Source: Erinaceus europaeus (taxonomy: Eukaryota; Chordata; Mammalia; Eulipotyphla; Erinaceidae). From it: a DNA stretch of 64,000 nucleotides. A program made the position numbers and the translations under genes. Where the stretch lies: positions 4,759,291 through 4,823,290 of the forward strand of contig NC_080165.1 in NCBI RefSeq assembly GCF_950295315.1, read 5' to 3'. The notes below the pieces were generated by a model. The model had not been told where the DNA came from, searched no databases, and saw only the letters and a list, made by a program, of their open reading frames with translations. Below are positions 1-10,429 of this stretch, in pieces. Each line of letters begins with the position of its first letter. Within the stretch, counting starts at the first letter, position 1.

Positions 1-1325
1 AATAATTTGAGTTAGATCATTTTGTTACAATATCTATCTGCTTTTGAGAATATACTTAAGTGGCATCATATTCAATGGATATGATTAAGCAGTAATTTAA
101 ATAAGATTGGATGTCTTTTAAATTAACAGCACAGCTTCAAAAACAACTAAAATAACTCATCACTACCCATTTGATCATTTCTGTTGCATCTTTCTCAGAA
201 TTCATGAAGTCTTGATATATATATAATGCAAAAAAATACCAGATTCCTACTTCCATAGTATGCTGGTTTTCATAACATCAGGCTGACTGCATATATGAAT
301 CCTTAGATTTAAAACTTTATGTTTTCAAAACTAACCTGACATCTTTCATCTCAATGAATCCTTCTATCTGTCCTCTTATTCAGCTAACACCCAGTTGTCT
401 GTTTCATAAATACAGTAGTTATTTCATATGACACTCTTTACCACATGCTCCACATAGACATTTGTTAGCAGTTGTGTGACCTGCTTACAAACATGGCGGT
501 TGTCTTAAATATGCTTCCTTTCTCCATTCGCATTGCAGAAAGTTCCAGTTGGTTGTGAGGTCTATTCTGCACAGCAGTTCAGGAGAAATGTGAATGAGAA
601 GTCCACAGTATGAGACAGAGATCTCCTTTCCTCTTATTCTGTCTTGATGTTCCTGACTTAGTATACACATGAAGAAATGCTTGAAGCCACAAATCTTATT
701 TTTGCTACACTCTTTAGCAATACCTACATAAACGAGGATCCCTGCACTCCTTATGTAAGTTAGAAACAACAGTAGTTTTGGCATTTATCTTTTTGAATTG
801 TGCTTAGAAATTCTGATTGCCTATATCGACAAATTTATAATTCTAATAGCATTTTCGGAACATCTGAAATAATTTGGAATTAACAAAGGGCAGTTTAATA
901 AGTCCAGGTTTCTAAACATGCTCCCGGAGTGTTGTATACATGCCTTAATAAGGAAGCATGAGCCAGTTGACATAATCCACACTGCTACAAGTCTAAGGCA
1001 TTTCACTATGATTCTTTTCCTAGGACTGGATACAAAATCAGGCTTGTGGTGAAGCACATATGATCACATGACTACTGGTTCTGTGGTAGGCTATGGGGTA
1101 GAGATAGAGACTCTGTCATGATAAAAATATGAAATATGATATTCATGGCCAAGACTCATACACTTCCCTTGAAACTACCTTTCTTAATAACCTCTAGCAT
1201 CATAGATAATAAATACTAAGACAGTGATCATTACTAAAATAGACCTTCTGGCAGAATTCGACATGTCTCCAAAGAATCAATAATCATTTGAAGCTAACAG
1301 GGTGATTAAATGACCTCCTTTATTT
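1..1325. other. Unique intergenic DNA
   Basis: AT-rich single-copy sequence. No SINE or LINE homology, CpG cluster or recognisable protein signature was seen. Short minus-strand open frames at 485-784 and 821-1057 carry no domain I can name. Confidence 0.6.
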
Positions 1326-1342
1326 TTATTTTATTTTTTTAA

Positions 1343-1552
1343 ATTTTTATTATCTTTATTTATTCATTTATTGGATAGAGACAGCCAGAAATCAAGAGGG
1401 GGGGACAGAGAGGAAGAGAGACAGAGACACCTGCATCACTGTTTCACCACTCATGAAGCTTTTCCTCTGCAGGTGGGGACTGGGGACTCAAACCTGGGTC
1501 CTTGCATATTGTAACATGTGTGCTCAACCAGGTGTGCCACCACCCAGCCCCC
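1343..1552 (-). mobile_element. SINE-A, short form
   Basis: Reads 5' to 3' on the minus strand: the tRNA-like head lies at the right end (GGGGGCTGGGTGGTGG...) and the A-rich tail appears as T-runs at the left. It is flanked by a perfect 17-bp target duplication (TTATTTTATTTTTTTAA) at 1326-1342 and 1553-1569, so both ends are secure. Confidence 0.9.
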
Positions 1553-1596
1553 TTATTTTATTTTTTTAACCTCCTGTTGATATGATTTCTTTTTTA

Positions 1597-1886
1597 TTTC
1601 TTTTTTATATTTATTTATTCCCTTTTGTTGCCCTTTTTTATTGTTGTTGTAGTTATTATTGTTGTTGTTATTGATGTCATCTTTGTTGGATAAGACAGAG
1701 AGAAATGGAGAGAGGAAGGGAAGACAGAGAGGGGGAGAGAAAGACAGACACCTGCAGACCTGCTTCACCACCTGTGATGCGACTCCCCTGCAGGTGGGGA
1801 GCCGGGAGCTCAAACCAGGATCCTTATGCTGGTCCTTGTGCTTTGTGCCAGGTGTGCTTAACCCACTGTGCTACCACCTGACTCTC
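1597..1886 (-). mobile_element. SINE-A, long form
   Basis: Minus-strand SINE-A whose tail carries the CAACAACAATAA-type segment, seen here as GTTGTTGTTATTG at about 1653-1675. The GAAGCRGGTCTGCAGGTGTCT body and the box B region (reverse of GGTTTGAGCTCCC) are clear. No convincing target duplication, so the ends are approximate. Confidence 0.85.
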
Positions 1887-2013
1887 AGTTTTATATTTTT
1901 ATCCATTAGTCTTCAGACTTCCTATGCAATTTTATATAAGATATCAGTCTCCTGCTGTATATTCTGCATATCAGATCATGCAATCAGTTATTTCTCTGAT
2001 GAGCCTCGATTAG

Positions 2014-2406
2014 TGCCAGGCTAGCCTGAGGGTGTTTCTTCCAGGGCACATGTTCTCTGGATTGGAGAAAAATCTACCAGAGTCAACCTGGGATGCTGAT
2101 TACTCAGCGACATGGGAGAGGAACCAGGAACTCTTGGCTGAGAGGGAACCCAATGCAATTCCCTTTATTGATCAGATACAACACCACATATATATATAAA
2201 ATCTTTAACCGGAAGTGGCAAGTGGGAAAAGGAAATGGCTAGGAGAGGGGGTGGAGCAAAAACAAAAAACTCAAAGGTAGCAAGCTTCCATCTAACCAGT
2301 GGGGATTAAACCAATGCCCTGCAGGCAGGGCGGGTCTCAGGCAAAACAATGATTATGTAAACAGACCACAGCATGGAGCAGGGGGGAGCTGGCATAATAC
2401 CCAACA
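2014..2406 (-). mobile_element. Solo LTR of an endogenous retrovirus (copy 1)
   Basis: A 393-bp element starting TG and ending CA, flanked by a perfect 6-bp duplication GATTAG (2008-2013 and 2407-2412). It is homologous along its length to the element at 4182-4629. On the minus strand it has an AATAAA signal (complement of 2164-2169) and an upstream TA-rich TATA-like run, which sets the orientation. An ETS-type motif CCGGAAGT lies at 2209-2216. No internal viral genes accompany it, as expected after LTR-LTR recombination. A 6-bp duplication fits class II (ERVK/beta-like) elements best, but that class call is inference. Confidence 0.8.
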
Positions 2407-2412
2407 GATTAG

Positions 2413-2560
2413 GGTGGGTGGCGGCCCACCTGGTAAAGTACACCTCATGACGATCAAGGACCAGGGTTTAACCCCGCTGCCTCCCCTGGGGGGAGGTTCC
2501 ACAAACATGAAACAATGCCGCAGGTGTCTCTCTGTCCCTATTCCCCTCTTTCCTTTCAGT
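2413..2560 (+). mobile_element. SINE-A, degenerate
   Basis: Starts right after the LTR target duplication with GGTGGGTGGCGGCCCACCTGG and keeps a box-B-like GGGTTTAACCCC and a CGCAGGTGTCTCTCTGTCCC body. The tail is eroded, so the right end is uncertain. Confidence 0.65.
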
Positions 2561-2697
2561 TTACCTGTTACTGCAGAATTCCTCCTACTCTCCGCTTCCT
2601 CACATTCTCACAGACAGGTGCACACACAAACATGCACTTAAGAATAAATGCTTTGAGATTCACGAAGATACTGAGTTTCATAAACAAATTGTAGGGC

Positions 2698-2974
2698 ATC
2701 AGGCGGTGGCCCAGTGGGTAAAGCCAGATAGTAGGAAGCACAAGGACCTGTGAAGGATCCCAATTCAACACCCCCTACCCCGCTCCCCACCTGCAGAGGG
2801 TTGTTGCTTTGCCAGCGGTGAAGCAGGTCTGCAGGTGTCTTCTCCTCCCATCTTCCTCTCTTCTCTCAATTTCTCTCTGTCCTATCCAATAAAATGAAAA
2901 AAAAGAAGAAGAAAAAAAAAAAGGCTCAAGGAGCAGTGGATTTAGTATAGGCACTGAGCCCCAGAGATAACCCT
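2698..2974 (+). mobile_element. SINE-A, long form
   Basis: Contains the CACCTGCAGAGGGTTGTTGC stretch, GTGAAGCAGGTCTGCAGGTGTC, an internal A-rich linker at about 2895-2923 and the long-form 3' module (GGAGCAGTGGATT...CTGAGCCCCAGAGATAACCC). Its tail runs straight into the (GAAA)n tract that follows. Confidence 0.85.
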
Positions 2975-3038
2975 GGAAAGGAAGAAAGAAAGAAAGAAAG
3001 AGAGAGAAAGAAAAAGAGAGAAAGAAATAAAGAAATAG

Positions 3039-3093
<55 letters not shown>

Positions 3094-3131
3094 GGGAGAG
3101 GAAGAAAGAAAGAAAGAAAAAAAGAAAAAAG
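2975..3131. repeat. (GAAA)n microsatellite at a SINE tail
   Basis: About 157 bp of nearly pure purine in GAAA and GA units, starting exactly at the 3' end of the preceding SINE-A. It is interrupted only by isolated T residues near 3028 and 3036. Confidence 0.9.
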
Positions 3132-3245
3132 TGTGTAAAATTTTAAGGCAACAGTAGCGGTGTGTTGCAGTGCGGTACTGCATTTAAAGAATCAAAATTA
3201 ATTCTCCAGAGCTGATCCACATCAGTGTCTCTCAGAACCGGTGTT

Positions 3246-3288
3246 GAAAGAAAGAAAGGAAGAAAGAAAGAAAGAAAGAAAGAGAGAC
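3246..3288. repeat. (GAAA)n microsatellite
   Basis: A second, shorter GAAA run about 115 bp beyond the first, followed by GAGAGACAGG. The DNA between the two runs shows no repeat homology I can name. Confidence 0.85.
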
Positions 3289-3408
3289 AGGCATTGAATG
3301 GATGGGAAGATGAAACAAAGCAAAGGAGTTTGGTATCTGTGAAGGATCCTTATAAGGATCATCTTTATGTTGAAGCTGATTTTTAATACTAAACTCGCTC
3401 TTATTTAT

Positions 3409-3446
3409 TTATTTTTTTATTTATAAAAAAGGAAACACTAACAGAA
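3409..3446 (-). mobile_element. L1 3'-end scrap
   Basis: TTTTTATTTATAAAAAAGGAAACACT matches the reverse complement of the L1 3' terminus seen at 33,526-33,550. Only about 38 bp remain. Confidence 0.6.
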
Positions 3447-3950
3447 CTACTAATGGTTGGTTATTCTCAGAAGTCAGTCCATCACCCTAATGCCCACCCA
3501 GTGCCTATTTTGTGTCCAATTTGAGAACAGCAGAATTTGGTACCTCTGGCATTTAGGCAGCTTGGTCGGAAGAGTCATAACCAGTGCGTCATTATCAGTG
3601 ACTCTGGCTCCCCAGAGGAGAGAAAAACCTGGGAATAGAGGCTACACCCTCTGCGAAGATCTTAGTGAGGCCTGGCAGTTCAGGCTGACAACCTACCATC
3701 AGACCTGATTGTGCCTATATTTCTTTTAGACCTAGTATTGATGTTTACTTTATGCTGCATCATAAAACCTTCATTTTCCCATTTCATTATTAGAGGATTA
3801 CATTTTATATGTTATATTTTAACATGAAACACATATGAAAAAATTTTAATTTTCTTCCAGGATTCTAGTCACCCTGACTTCAACAAATAGTGCAAAGCTG
3901 GCCCATCTGAAATTGAAATGAAAACTTCAAAACTTTCCTTTTCTGTTTAT
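3447..3950. other. Unique intergenic DNA
   Basis: Mixed-composition sequence. The plus-strand frame at 3457-3708 has no domain signature, codon bias or flanking splice pattern that would support a gene. Confidence 0.55.
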
Positions 3951-3951
3951 T

Positions 3952-4094
3952 GATTCATTTGTTTATTTACTTAATATTTTTGCAGAGAACCACTCAGTGT
4001 TGGGTTACGGTGATGCTGAGGGTTGAACCCGGGACATTGGGTGCTTCAGGCAGGAAAGTCGCTTTGCATGATCACTTTACTATCTCCCCAGCCC
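3952..4094 (-). mobile_element. SINE-B
   Basis: The reverse complement begins GGGCTGGGGAGATAGTAAAG and has a box-B-like GGTTCAACCCTCAGCA. The body is shorter than in the fresher copy at 58,529, and divergence suggests an older insertion. Confidence 0.8.
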
Positions 4095-4181
4095 AAGTCC
4101 ATCTTTAGATTGCTGAGTGCCAAGTCCAAGGAGCTGTCTTTACAATGGCTCCTCTGTTACCCCTCCTATTTAGTCAGAGCT

Positions 4182-4629
4182 TGCTGGGATAGCCTGAGGG
4201 TACTTCTTCCCGAGCTAGTGCTCTCTGGGTTGGAGAGAACTCAACTGGAGCTGATCTAGGCTGCTGTGTGGGAGAGGGATCAGGAACGCGTGCTGCACCA
4301 ACTTCCGCAGGAGATACACTCTGGAACTCTCGGAGCCGGAAAGCAATTTCCAAGTGTCTTTAATCAGAAGAGCAGCTGTTTTTATACTCTCCAAGTAGGG
4401 TGGAAACAGGATGTGATATAGAGAGGGTGGAGAGAAAAGTGACTGGTGAAAATCAGAGTGTGACAAGGAGGGGGCGGAACAGGCGAGAATCCTATAACTG
4501 AACCACCAATGCCCTGGAGTGCTTTATGTAAAAGTGATTTATGTAAATAGACCAAACCTTTGGATCAGTAAATCCCTATATAGCCATATGGATAAGAAGA
4601 AGCCAGGGGGAGATGGCAACTACCCAACA
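4182..4629 (-). mobile_element. Solo LTR of an endogenous retrovirus (copy 2)
   Basis: A 448-bp TG...CA element with a perfect 6-bp duplication AGAGCT (4176-4181 and 4630-4635). It shares the terminal blocks (TAGCCTGAGGGT near the left end, TACCCAACA at the right end) and much of the interior with the LTR at 2014-2406, so both belong to one family. On the minus strand TATAAAAA (complement of about 4378-4385) precedes an ATTAAA-like signal. The length difference between copies means internal indels. Confidence 0.82.
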
Positions 4630-4925
4630 AGAGCTGATCCTAACTGTATAGAGCTGCTTTAGAGTAGTTTGTACTGTGACTGGACTTTTTTCATCACTTA
4701 TCTATTTCTCATGTGTTTTGTCTCATGTACATACTTCCTTTTATTTACTTGTGGCATTGTAACCATAATTCCTTTTCATTAACCAAGGCTATTACCAATG
4801 GCTTACATATCATTATCCTTGTCCTTAACATTTTTATTTTTTGCTTCTTTGTTTTGAATTATGCTAAGATTCAGATGAAGTATTCCATTTGGAAAACACA
4901 AAATAAAATAAAAATCTCTTTAAGG

Positions 4926-5573
4926 GGAGATTCGACTTCCGGAGGCAGAGCTACGAGCAGCAGATCGCTTTCTCTCCTCTCCTCTCCTCTCCTGGATCAA
5001 CTAGGAATACCAAAGGAGACCACCCGGACCGAAACAAGACAGGACTAGAATGACCACAGAAACCCAGTAAATCACCCTTGAGTACAAACACGCGTGGCTG
5101 GTGACAGAGAGGAGAGAGGGGCCTAAGGAGAGATTAAGTGACTGCTAACAGTTCGACAGTTTGTCAGTGGAGACACCACCTCCAGTCTGCTCCACCAACA
5201 AGGGGACAGCTGAAGGGAGGAAAGGACTCCCCAGAGACTCACCAAATACAACTCTGAGTCTCCATTGCTACTACCCTCAGAATCTGGAGCAGCAATAGGG
5301 AGGGACACCAGGGTACAGAGATCTAACCGGGAAACTCAGAAAACCTATACCTCTGTGGCATAGCTGAAGGGCTGTGAAAGTCTCTTTGCATAACCACTGG
5401 ATTATCTCTGCCACACCCTGCTTTATCTCTTGGTCAGGAGTCATTGATTAAGCCAAGAAGCCTATTGATAGTTTAAAAGCCCTCAGGCTCCCATAGCCTA
5501 CAGGGGAAAAAAAAAGGCTTTTACACCACTGAACTCCAACTCAGGGATTGAAAAAACTGTTAACTTATATAAA
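4926..5573 (+). promoter_or_regulatory. L1 5'UTR (promoter type 1)
   Basis: A 648-bp leader before ORF1, beginning GGAGATTCGACTTCCGG and carrying a CTCTCCTCTCCTCTCCTCTCC run at about 4973-4993. An ETS-consensus motif ACTTCCGG sits at 4935-4942, about 10 bp inside the element, a plausible spot for an internal promoter site. The L1 starting at 20,433 has the same leader but has lost that motif. Promoter function is known for L1 5'UTRs in general; activity here is inferred. Confidence 0.75.
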
Positions 5574-6548
5574 ATGGTTAAAACAACAAGAAAAAATAAT
5601 GGAGACTCGAACCAGGACAAGAGTCCAGCTAAAAGTCCTCCAGAGGGCGAAGCACAAAACAATGAGTTCAATATGCAAACATTAGCTAAGGAAATAATAA
5701 CAGGAGTGAGTAAAGAATTTGAAAAAATTGTAATCATAAATGCAGGAACAACAAATGAGAATATGGAAGAAAATTCTAATTATCTCATGGTTATTAGAGA
5801 GCTGAAAGCTGAAATTGCTGAGCTAAGAAGGCAACTAGCTGAACAAGCTAAAACAGTATCAGAGAAGGGCAACAAAATAGATGAACTCCAGAAAGCAGTA
5901 GAGGGCAGAGAGAATAGAATCAATGAGGCTGAAGACAGAATTAGCAAGATTGAGGATGAATTAGAGACAACTAAAAAAGAAGTAAGAGATCTCAAAAATA
6001 GATTAAGAGATGCTGAAAACAACAACAGAGTCCTATGGGATGACTTCAAAAGAAACAATATACGCATTATTGGCTTACCAGAGGAAGAAAGAGAAGGGGA
6101 GGAAGAAAGCGTTCTCCAGGCCATAATAGCTGAAAATTTCTCTAGTCTAGACAACACCAAAGACATAAAGATTCAAGAAGCCCAGAGGGTCCAAAACAGA
6201 ATTAACACAGACCTAAAGACACCAAGACATGTCATACTTAGATTGGAAAGGAATAAGAATAAAGAAAGGATCCTCAAGGCTGCAAGAGAAAAACAAAGAG
6301 TCACCTACAAAGGAAAACCCATAAGATTAGCAGCAGACTTCTCCATACAAACACTACAGGCCAGAAGAGAATGGCAAGATATCTATCGAGTGCTCAATGA
6401 GAAAGGCTTTCAGCCAAGAATACTATATCCTGCTAGATTGACATTCAGACTAGATGGAAGCATCAAAACCTTCTCAGACAAGCAACAGTTGAAGGAAGCA
6501 ACCATCACCAAGCCTGCCTTGAAAGAAGTTCTGAAAGGTTTCCTATAA
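5574..6548 (+). CDS. L1-ORF1: L1 ORF1p, RNA-binding chaperone, intact
   Basis: An uninterrupted 324-residue frame, close to the 338 residues of human ORF1p. The family protein forms trimers that coat L1 RNA and act as a nucleic-acid chaperone in the cytoplasmic L1 particle. Residues 1-55 are a variable polar head. About 65-155 form a long heptad-rich coiled coil (RELKAEIAELRRQLAEQ, then DELETTKKEVRDLKNRLRD). An RRM-like domain follows from about 160 (NNIRIIGLPEE), and a basic C-terminal domain from about 225 (RHVILRLERNKNKERILKAA). The start was chosen because it opens the frame and is matched by the start of the copy at 21,191. A 56-bp gap separates it from ORF2. No stop or frameshift is present, so on sequence alone it could still be translated. 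Confidence 0.95.
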   Translation: MVKTTRKNNGDSNQDKSPAKSPPEGEAQNNEFNMQTLAKEIITGVSKEFEKIVIINAGTTNENMEENSNYLMVIRELKAEIAELRRQLAEQAKTVSEKGNKIDELQKAVEGRENRINEAEDRISKIEDELETTKKEVRDLKNRLRDAENNNRVLWDDFKRNNIRIIGLPEEEREGEEESVLQAIIAENFSSLDNTKDIKIQEAQRVQNRINTDLKTPRHVILRLERNKNKERILKAAREKQRVTYKGKPIRLAADFSIQTLQARREWQDIYRVLNEKGFQPRILYPARLTFRLDGSIKTFSDKQQLKEATITKPALKEVLKGFL

Positions 6549-6604
6549 ACAACCAGACCACCACAAATAGAACATATATCAAAACACTCTAAAACTCTAC
6601 AAGA

Positions 6605-9600
6605 ATGGCGTTAAAATATCTTCAATATTTGATATCAATAAATGTGAATGGCCTGAATTCACCTATTAAAAGACACAGAGTAGGAAGATGGATCAGAAAA
6701 CACAACCCAACAATATGTTGTCTACAGGAAACTCACCTAACTCAACAAGACAAACACAGACTTAAAGTGAAAGGATGGAAAACTATCATTCAAGCCAATG
6801 GCCCACAAAAAAGGGCAGGAACAGCTATTCTCATATCTGACATGATAGACTTTAAAATAGATAAGATTTAAAAAGATAGGAATGGACACTACTTAATGCT
6901 CAGAGGATCAGTCAATCAAGAGGACTTAACAATTATTAATATCTATGCACCCAATGAGAAGCCATCTAAATACATCAAACTTCTACTGAAAGAGCTACAA
7001 CAATATATTAACAGTAACACAATCATAGTAGGGGACTTCAACACCCCACTCTCTCAACTTGACAGATCATCCAGGAAGAAAATCAGTAAAGACATAAGGG
7101 AGCTAAATGAAGAGATAGATAAACTAGAACTATTGGACATTTTCAGAGTCATTCATCCCAAGAAACTGGAATACACATTTTACTCAAATCCACATGGATC
7201 TTTCTCAAGGATAGACCATATGTTAGGCCACAAAGACAGCATCAGCCTATTCAAGAGCACTGAAATCATCCCAAGCATCTTCTCAGACCACAGTGGAATT
7301 AAACTAACACTTAACAATCAACAAAAGATTAGTAACAGTACCAAAATGTGGAAGCTCAACAGTACACTTCTTAACAACTTCTGGGTCAAAGAGGAAATCA
7401 AGGAAGAAATCAAAATTTTTCAAGAGTTCAATGAAAATGAAGACACAAGCTATCAAAATATTTGGGACACAGCTAAAGCAGTCCTAAGAGGGAAGTTCAT
7501 AGCTATACAAGCACACATTAGGAAACAAGAAAAGGCACAAATAAACAGCCTGATTGCACATCTTAAAGACCTAGAAGAAGAACAACAAAGGAACCCTAAA
7601 GCAACCAGAAGGACAGAAATTACTAAAGTTAGGGCAGAAATAAATAACATTGAGAATAGGAAAACCATACAAAAGATCAATGAAAGTAAATGTTGGTTCT
7701 TCGAAAGAGTAAACTAAATCGACAAACCTTTAGCCAGACTCACAAAACAAAAAAGGGAGAAGACCCAAATAAATCGGATAGTAAATGAAAGAGGAGATAT
7801 CACAACAGACACTGCAGAAATTCAACATATCATGCGAGGCTTCTATGAACAACTATATGCCACCAAGCTAGAGAACCTGGAAGAAATGAATGATTTCCTA
7901 GATACCTACCAACTTCCAGAACTAAGTAAAGAGGAAGTGGATAACATGAACAGGCCCATCACAGTTAATGAAATTGAAACAATTATCAAAAATCTTCCCA
8001 AAAATAAAAGTCCTGGACCAGATGGTTTTACAAATGAATTCTACAAAACTTTCAAAGAAGAACTAATACCTCTACTTTTAAAAGTCTTCCAGAAGATTGA
8101 AGACACTGGAATACTCCCTGCCAGCTTCTATGAAGCCAACATCACCCTGATACCAAAAGCAGACAGGGACACAACCAAAAAAGAAAACTACAGACCAATA
8201 TCTCTGATGAACGTAGATGCGAAAATATTGAACAAAATTCTAGCCAACCGGATACAGCAGTATATCAAAAAAATTGTTCATCATGACCAAGTGGGGTTTA
8301 TCCCAGGCATGCAAGGTTGGTTTAATATACGTAAATCAATCAATGTGATCCACCACATCAACAAAAGCAAGACCAAAAACCACATGGTCATATCAATAGA
8401 TGCAGAGAAAGCCTTTGACAAAATACAACATCCCTTTATGATCAAAACACTACAAAAAATAGGAATAGATGGAAAATTCCTGAAGATAGTGGAGTCTATA
8501 TATAGCAAACCTACAGCCAACATCATACTCAATGGTGAAAAACTGGAAGCATTTCCCCTCAGATCAGGTACTAGACAGGGCTGCCCACTATCACCATTAT
8601 TATTCAACATAGTGTTGGAAGTTCTTGCCATAGCAATCAGGCAGGAGCAAGGAATTAAAGGAATACAGATTGGAAGAGAAGAAGTCAAACTCTCCTTATT
8701 TGCAGATGACATGATAGTATACATGGAAAAACCTAAGGAATCTAGCAAGAAGCTTTTGGAAATCATTAGGCAATACAGTAATGTGTCAGGCTATAAAATT
8801 AACATTCAAAAGTCAGTGGCATTCCTCTATGCAAACACTAAGTTAGAAGAAATTGAAATCCAGAAATCAGTTCCTTTTTCTATAGCAACAAAAACAATAA
8901 AATATCTAGGAATAAACCTAACCAAAGAAGTGAAAGACTTGTATACTGAAAATTATGAGTCACTACTCAAAGAAATTGAAAAAGACACAAAGAAGTGGAA
9001 AGATATTCCATGCTCATGGGTTGGAAGAATTAACATCATCAAAATGAATATATTACCCAGAGCCATCTACAAATTTAATGCTATCCCCATCAAGATCGCA
9101 AGCACATTTTTTAGGAGAATAGAACAAATGCTACAAATGTTTATCTGGAACCAGAAAAGACCTAGAATTGCCAAAACAATCTTGAGAAAAAAGAACAGAA
9201 CCGGAGGCATCACACTGCCAGATCTCAAACTATATTATAGGGCCATTGTCATCAAAACTGCTTGGTACTGGAACATGAACAGACACACTGACCAGTGGAA
9301 TAGAATTGAAAGCCCAGAAATGAGGCCCCACACCTATGGACATCTAATCTTTGACAAAGGGGCCCAGACTATTATATGGGGGAAGCAGAGTCTCTTCAAC
9401 AAATGGTGTTGGAAACAATGGGTTGAAACATGCAGAAGAATGAAGCTGAATCACTGTATTTCACCAAATACAAAAGTAAATTCCAAGTGGATCAAGGACT
9501 TGGATGTTAGACCACAAACTATCAGATACTTAGAGGAAAATATTGGAAGAACTTTTTTCCGCATAAATTTTAAAGACATTTTCAATGAAACGAATCCAAT

Positions 9601-10429
9601 TACAAGGAAGACTAAGGCAAGTATAAACCTATGGGACTACATCAAATTAAAAAGCTTCTTCACAGCAAAAGAAACCACTACCCAAATCAAGAGACCCCTC
9701 ACAGAATGGGAGAAGATCTTTACATGCCATACATCAGATAATAATTTAATAACCAACATATATAAAGAGCTTACCAGACTCAACAACAAGACAACAAATA
9801 ACCCCATCCAAAAATGGGGGGAGGAATTGGACAGAATATTCACCACAGAAGAGATCCAAAAGGCCGAGAAACACATGAAAAAATGCTCCAAGTCTCTGAT
9901 TGTCAGAGAAATGCAAATCAAGACAACAATGAGATATCACTTCACTCCTGTGAGAATGTCATACATCAGAAAAGGTAACAGCAGCAAATGCTGGAGAGGG
10001 TGTGGGGTCAAAGGAACCCTCCTGCACTGCTGGTGGGAATGTCAATTGGTCCAACCTCTGTGGAGAACAGTCTGGAGAACTCTCAGAAGGCTAGAAATGG
10101 ACCTACCCTATGACCCTGCAATTCCCCTCCTGGGGATATATCCTAAGGAACCCAACACATCCATCCAAAAAGATCTGTGTACACATATGTTCTTGGCAGC
10201 ACAATTTGTAATAGCCAAAACCTGGAAGCAACCCAGGTGTCCAACAACAGATGAGTGGCTGAGCAAGTTGTGGTATATATACACAATGGAATACTACTCA
10301 GCTGTAAAAAATGGTGACTTCACCGTTTTCAGCCAATCTTGGATGGACCTTGAAAAAATCATGTTGAGTGAAATAAGTCAGAAACAGAAGGATGAATATG
10401 GGATGATCTCACTCTCAGGCCGAAGTTGA
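6605..10429 (+). pseudogene. L1-ORF2: L1 ORF2 (endonuclease-reverse transcriptase) with two premature stops
   Basis: One frame of 1,274 codons, essentially the family length, interrupted only by TAA at codon 89 (6869-6871) and TAA at codon 371 (7715-7717). No frameshift is visible. Family role: the endonuclease nicks target DNA and the reverse transcriptase primes on the nick (target-primed reverse transcription). Endonuclease catalytic residues are all kept: N13, E42 (QETHL), D144 and N146 (GDFNT), D204 and H229 (SDH). Reverse-transcriptase aspartates are kept at D599 ([10 protein letters not shown]) and at D701/D702 (FADD). The C-terminal Cys motif CWRGCG...HCWWEC starts at residue 1129. 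The second stop differs by one base from a sense codon; either stop could be decay or a sequencing error. A frame open from 7832 to the end would cover the reverse transcriptase and C-terminus without the endonuclease. Confidence 0.95.

Noticed and set aside
2926..3183. Minus-strand frame of Ser/Phe/Leu repeats
   Set aside because: Comes from the (GAAA)n microsatellite; no complex sequence outside it.
2014..4629. A single provirus bounded by two LTRs
   Set aside because: Each LTR has its own distinct 6-bp duplication, and the DNA between contains SINEs and unique sequence, not viral genes.
8281..8766. Minus-strand 161-codon frame opposite L1 ORF2
   Set aside because: Shadow of the reverse-transcriptase frame. 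The frames opposite ORF1 (5,780-6,166) and opposite 9,637-9,940 are likewise shadows.
6605..10429. Host or retroviral reverse transcriptase gene
   Set aside because: The domain order (AP-like endonuclease, reverse transcriptase, Cys motif), the 56-bp spacing from ORF1 and the target duplications identify L1; there are no gag, protease, integrase or LTRs.
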